Part shown: piece by piece, positions 5,827-6,621 of the stretch
How positions within the stretch are numbered: position 1 is the first letter of the stretch
How the letters are laid out: each line of letters starts with the position of its first letter
NCBI GenBank assembly: GCA_910579595.1
Contig: CAJTVM010000109.1
Span: 1-6,621, forward strand
DNA length: 6,621 nucleotides
Direction of reading: 5' to 3'
Origin: an uncultured Oscillospiraceae bacterium
GTDB taxonomy: Bacteria > Bacillota > Clostridia > Oscillospirales > Oscillospiraceae
Translations under genes and position numbers: made by a program
The notes under the pieces: model-generated
What the model saw: only the letters and a program-made list of their open reading frames with translations
Database searches by the model: none
What the model was told of the DNA's origin: nothing

Positions 5827-5853
5827 TCACTGCATGGTCATGCCCTGCTCAGG
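5827..5853. repeat. 27-bp direct repeat, copy 1
   Basis: The sequence beginning TCACTGCATGGTCATGCC is identical over 27 bp to 6490-6516. On the minus strand it encodes PEQGMTMQ-stop, but here that frame is one base off the open gene, which instead hits TGA at 5849-5851 within the repeat. A diverged third relative (16 of 18 bases at its start) lies at 3071-3088, at the end of the DUF3849-like gene. Confidence 0.9.
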
Positions 5854-6475
5854 TGAGTACCTGGCTGGGCGTTTGTATGGTTTCCACTCTCCGGGTGTGG
5901 ACAGGATCGGTCCACATCTCCTGGAAACCCGCCGCGATGGACTCACAGGCTCCAAGCCCACTGTCCAACGCCTCCTGATTGATTTCGGAGAACTGGCCTG
6001 CCAAGTCAATGATATAGTTCTCCAGCCCGATAATAATATTTTCTTTCCTGCCCTCACTCAGTTCCGGCACATCGACTCCGTTTTGGGCGGCGGACACCGC
6101 ATCATCAAAGAGGGCGCCATAGTGTTCTTCCCGCACCACTGGATCATCGTCCTCTTCGAAGGGGTCAGGCCAAAACGCCGCAAGACCGCAGATAAAATCC
6201 CGCAGGGCAGGGAGTTGTTCACCGCTGCCATGAGCGGCGAGACAGGCCCCATGTCCGATGAGTCCGTGCAGACAAAGCCGTATCTCCTTGAACCGCGCGT
6301 GATAGAACTCATCTGAAAAGTTCCAGCCCTTGAGTTTTTTCGGAGGGATATTTCCGGCAATACAGGCCAGCGCGGGACAGGACTGGAGTTTTCTTGAGAG
6401 CGGCGATCCGGGGTTTCGCATGTGCCCCATGATAAAATGCCGCACACGGGGCTTTCCAGGCTCGATCAGTAACAA
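5849..6475 (-). CDS. Unrecognised acidic cytoplasmic protein, probably frameshifted at its 3' end
   Basis: I do not recognise this family. The protein (about 208 aa) begins LLLIEPGKPRVRHFIMGHMRNPG and then reads KLQSCPALACIAGNIPPKKLKGWNFSDEFYHARFKEIR. A predicted helical, acidic region follows (FWPDPFEEDDDPVVREEHYGALFDDAV, then ENIIIGLENYIIDLAGQFSEINQEAL). There is no signal peptide or membrane segment. TTG 6475 is the likely start because AAGGAAGAGG (6480-6489) lies just before it; GTG 6493, overlapping the upstream stop as GTGA, would add six residues and has no good site. The gene ends QTPSQVLT at a TGA inside the 27-bp repeat. One base of frame shift would instead carry it into PEQGMTMQ-stop, the exact end of the upstream gene, so a late indel is likely. 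Confidence 0.75.
   Translation of the reverse strand: MLLIEPGKPRVRHFIMGHMRNPGSPLSRKLQSCPALACIAGNIPPKKLKGWNFSDEFYHARFKEIRLCLHGLIGHGACLAAHGSGEQLPALRDFICGLAAFWPDPFEEDDDPVVREEHYGALFDDAVSAAQNGVDVPELSEGRKENIIIGLENYIIDLAGQFSEINQEALDSGLGACESIAAGFQEMWTDPVHTRRVETIQTPSQVLT
5879..5929. repeat. Stem-loop near the 3' end of the unrecognised gene
   Basis: GGTTTCCA (5879-5886) pairs perfectly with TGGAAACC (5922-5929). Inside this, TGTGGAC (5896-5902) pairs with GTCCACA (5910-5916) around a 7-nt loop. The structure lies in codons for the region EMWTDPVHTRRVETIQ, just before the repeat-borne stop. No U-tract follows on the minus strand, so it does not qualify as a terminator. Confidence 0.5.
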
Positions 6476-6489
6476 TTTACCTCTTCCTT

Positions 6490-6516
6490 TCACTGCATGG
6501 TCATGCCCTGCTCAGG
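6490..6516. repeat. 27-bp direct repeat, copy 2
   Basis: This is identical to 5827-5853 and lies exactly 663 bp away. On the minus strand this copy is in frame and forms the last codons and the stop of the partial gene at the right edge (PEQGMTMQ). The identity ends abruptly on both sides: flanking bases differ at once. Confidence 0.9.
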
Positions 6517-6621
6517 CGGGGACATGGCCTCATTCCTGTGGACGTACAGTCCGGTGCTGCCGGATGTGTAGATGCTCTCGAACTCGTGGGTCAGGGCGGC
6601 GTAGGCGGTGAAGTCGACGCA
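6490..6621 (-). CDS. 3' end of an unrecognised gene (5' part outside window)
   Basis: The last 43 codons of a gene entering from the right edge are visible. The frame is open throughout, reading VDFTAYAALTHEFESIY and SGSTGLYVHRNEAMSPPEQGMTMQ before TGA at 6490-6492. I cannot name the family from this tail. The stop forms GTGA with a possible GTG start of the next gene, and that gene's better start lies 14 nt on, so the two are probably co-transcribed. The final eight residues are encoded by the 27-bp direct repeat. Confidence 0.7.
   Translation of the reverse strand, partial: CVDFTAYAALTHEFESIYTSGSTGLYVHRNEAMSPPEQGMTMQ

Overview
The window reads almost entirely on the minus strand: every gene I can support runs right to left. 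Base composition is GC-rich (about 60% by eye), and most genes start behind strong AGGAGG-type ribosome binding sites. Together with a SpoVG homologue, an AbrB-like protein and a sortase, this points to a Gram-positive Bacillota of the clostridial type (gut Oscillospiraceae-like). The mix of an orphan D12-class DNA adenine methylase, SpoVG, a DUF3849-like protein and secreted envelope proteins with no metabolic genes resembles the accessory part of an integrative conjugative element. That is an inference: no integrase, relaxase or type IV secretion gene lies in the window.

Layout in transcription order (right to left). The 3' end of an unrecognised gene (6490-6621) is followed by an unrecognised ~208-aa acidic protein (5849-6475). 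A 27-bp exact direct repeat covers both gene ends. Next come about 270 bp without a convincing gene (5553-5826), which hold a 178-bp nest of inverted repeats ending just before the ribosome binding site of the next gene. A compact run follows with overlaps or short gaps: a small winged-helix protein (5226-5552), a DNA adenine methylase (4348-5229), an AbrB-like protein with a four-cysteine cluster (3819-4325), a DUF3849-like protein (3071-3829) and SpoVG (2665-3033). The last block is exported: a membrane-anchored surface protein (1721-2650), a sortase (830-1684) and a CAP-domain protein with an Ig-like domain (1-701), cut by the window edge.

The cytoplasmic block looks like DNA-binding, regulatory and DNA-modification functions. 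The exported block looks like cell-surface remodelling, as expected for an element that must act on the envelope during transfer. The short gaps suggest one long operon, possibly with an additional weak promoter in the AT-richer gap before the CAP gene.

The observations most worth a second look are: the 178-bp nested inverted repeat upstream of the HTH/methylase genes; a palindrome-rich, apparently in-frame insertion inside the methylase; the 27-bp repeats that put the same C-terminal tail (PEQGMTMQ) at two successive gene ends, out of frame in the second; the similar Met-rich tails on other proteins; and a beta-clamp-binding-like QLNLF motif at the methylase C terminus.
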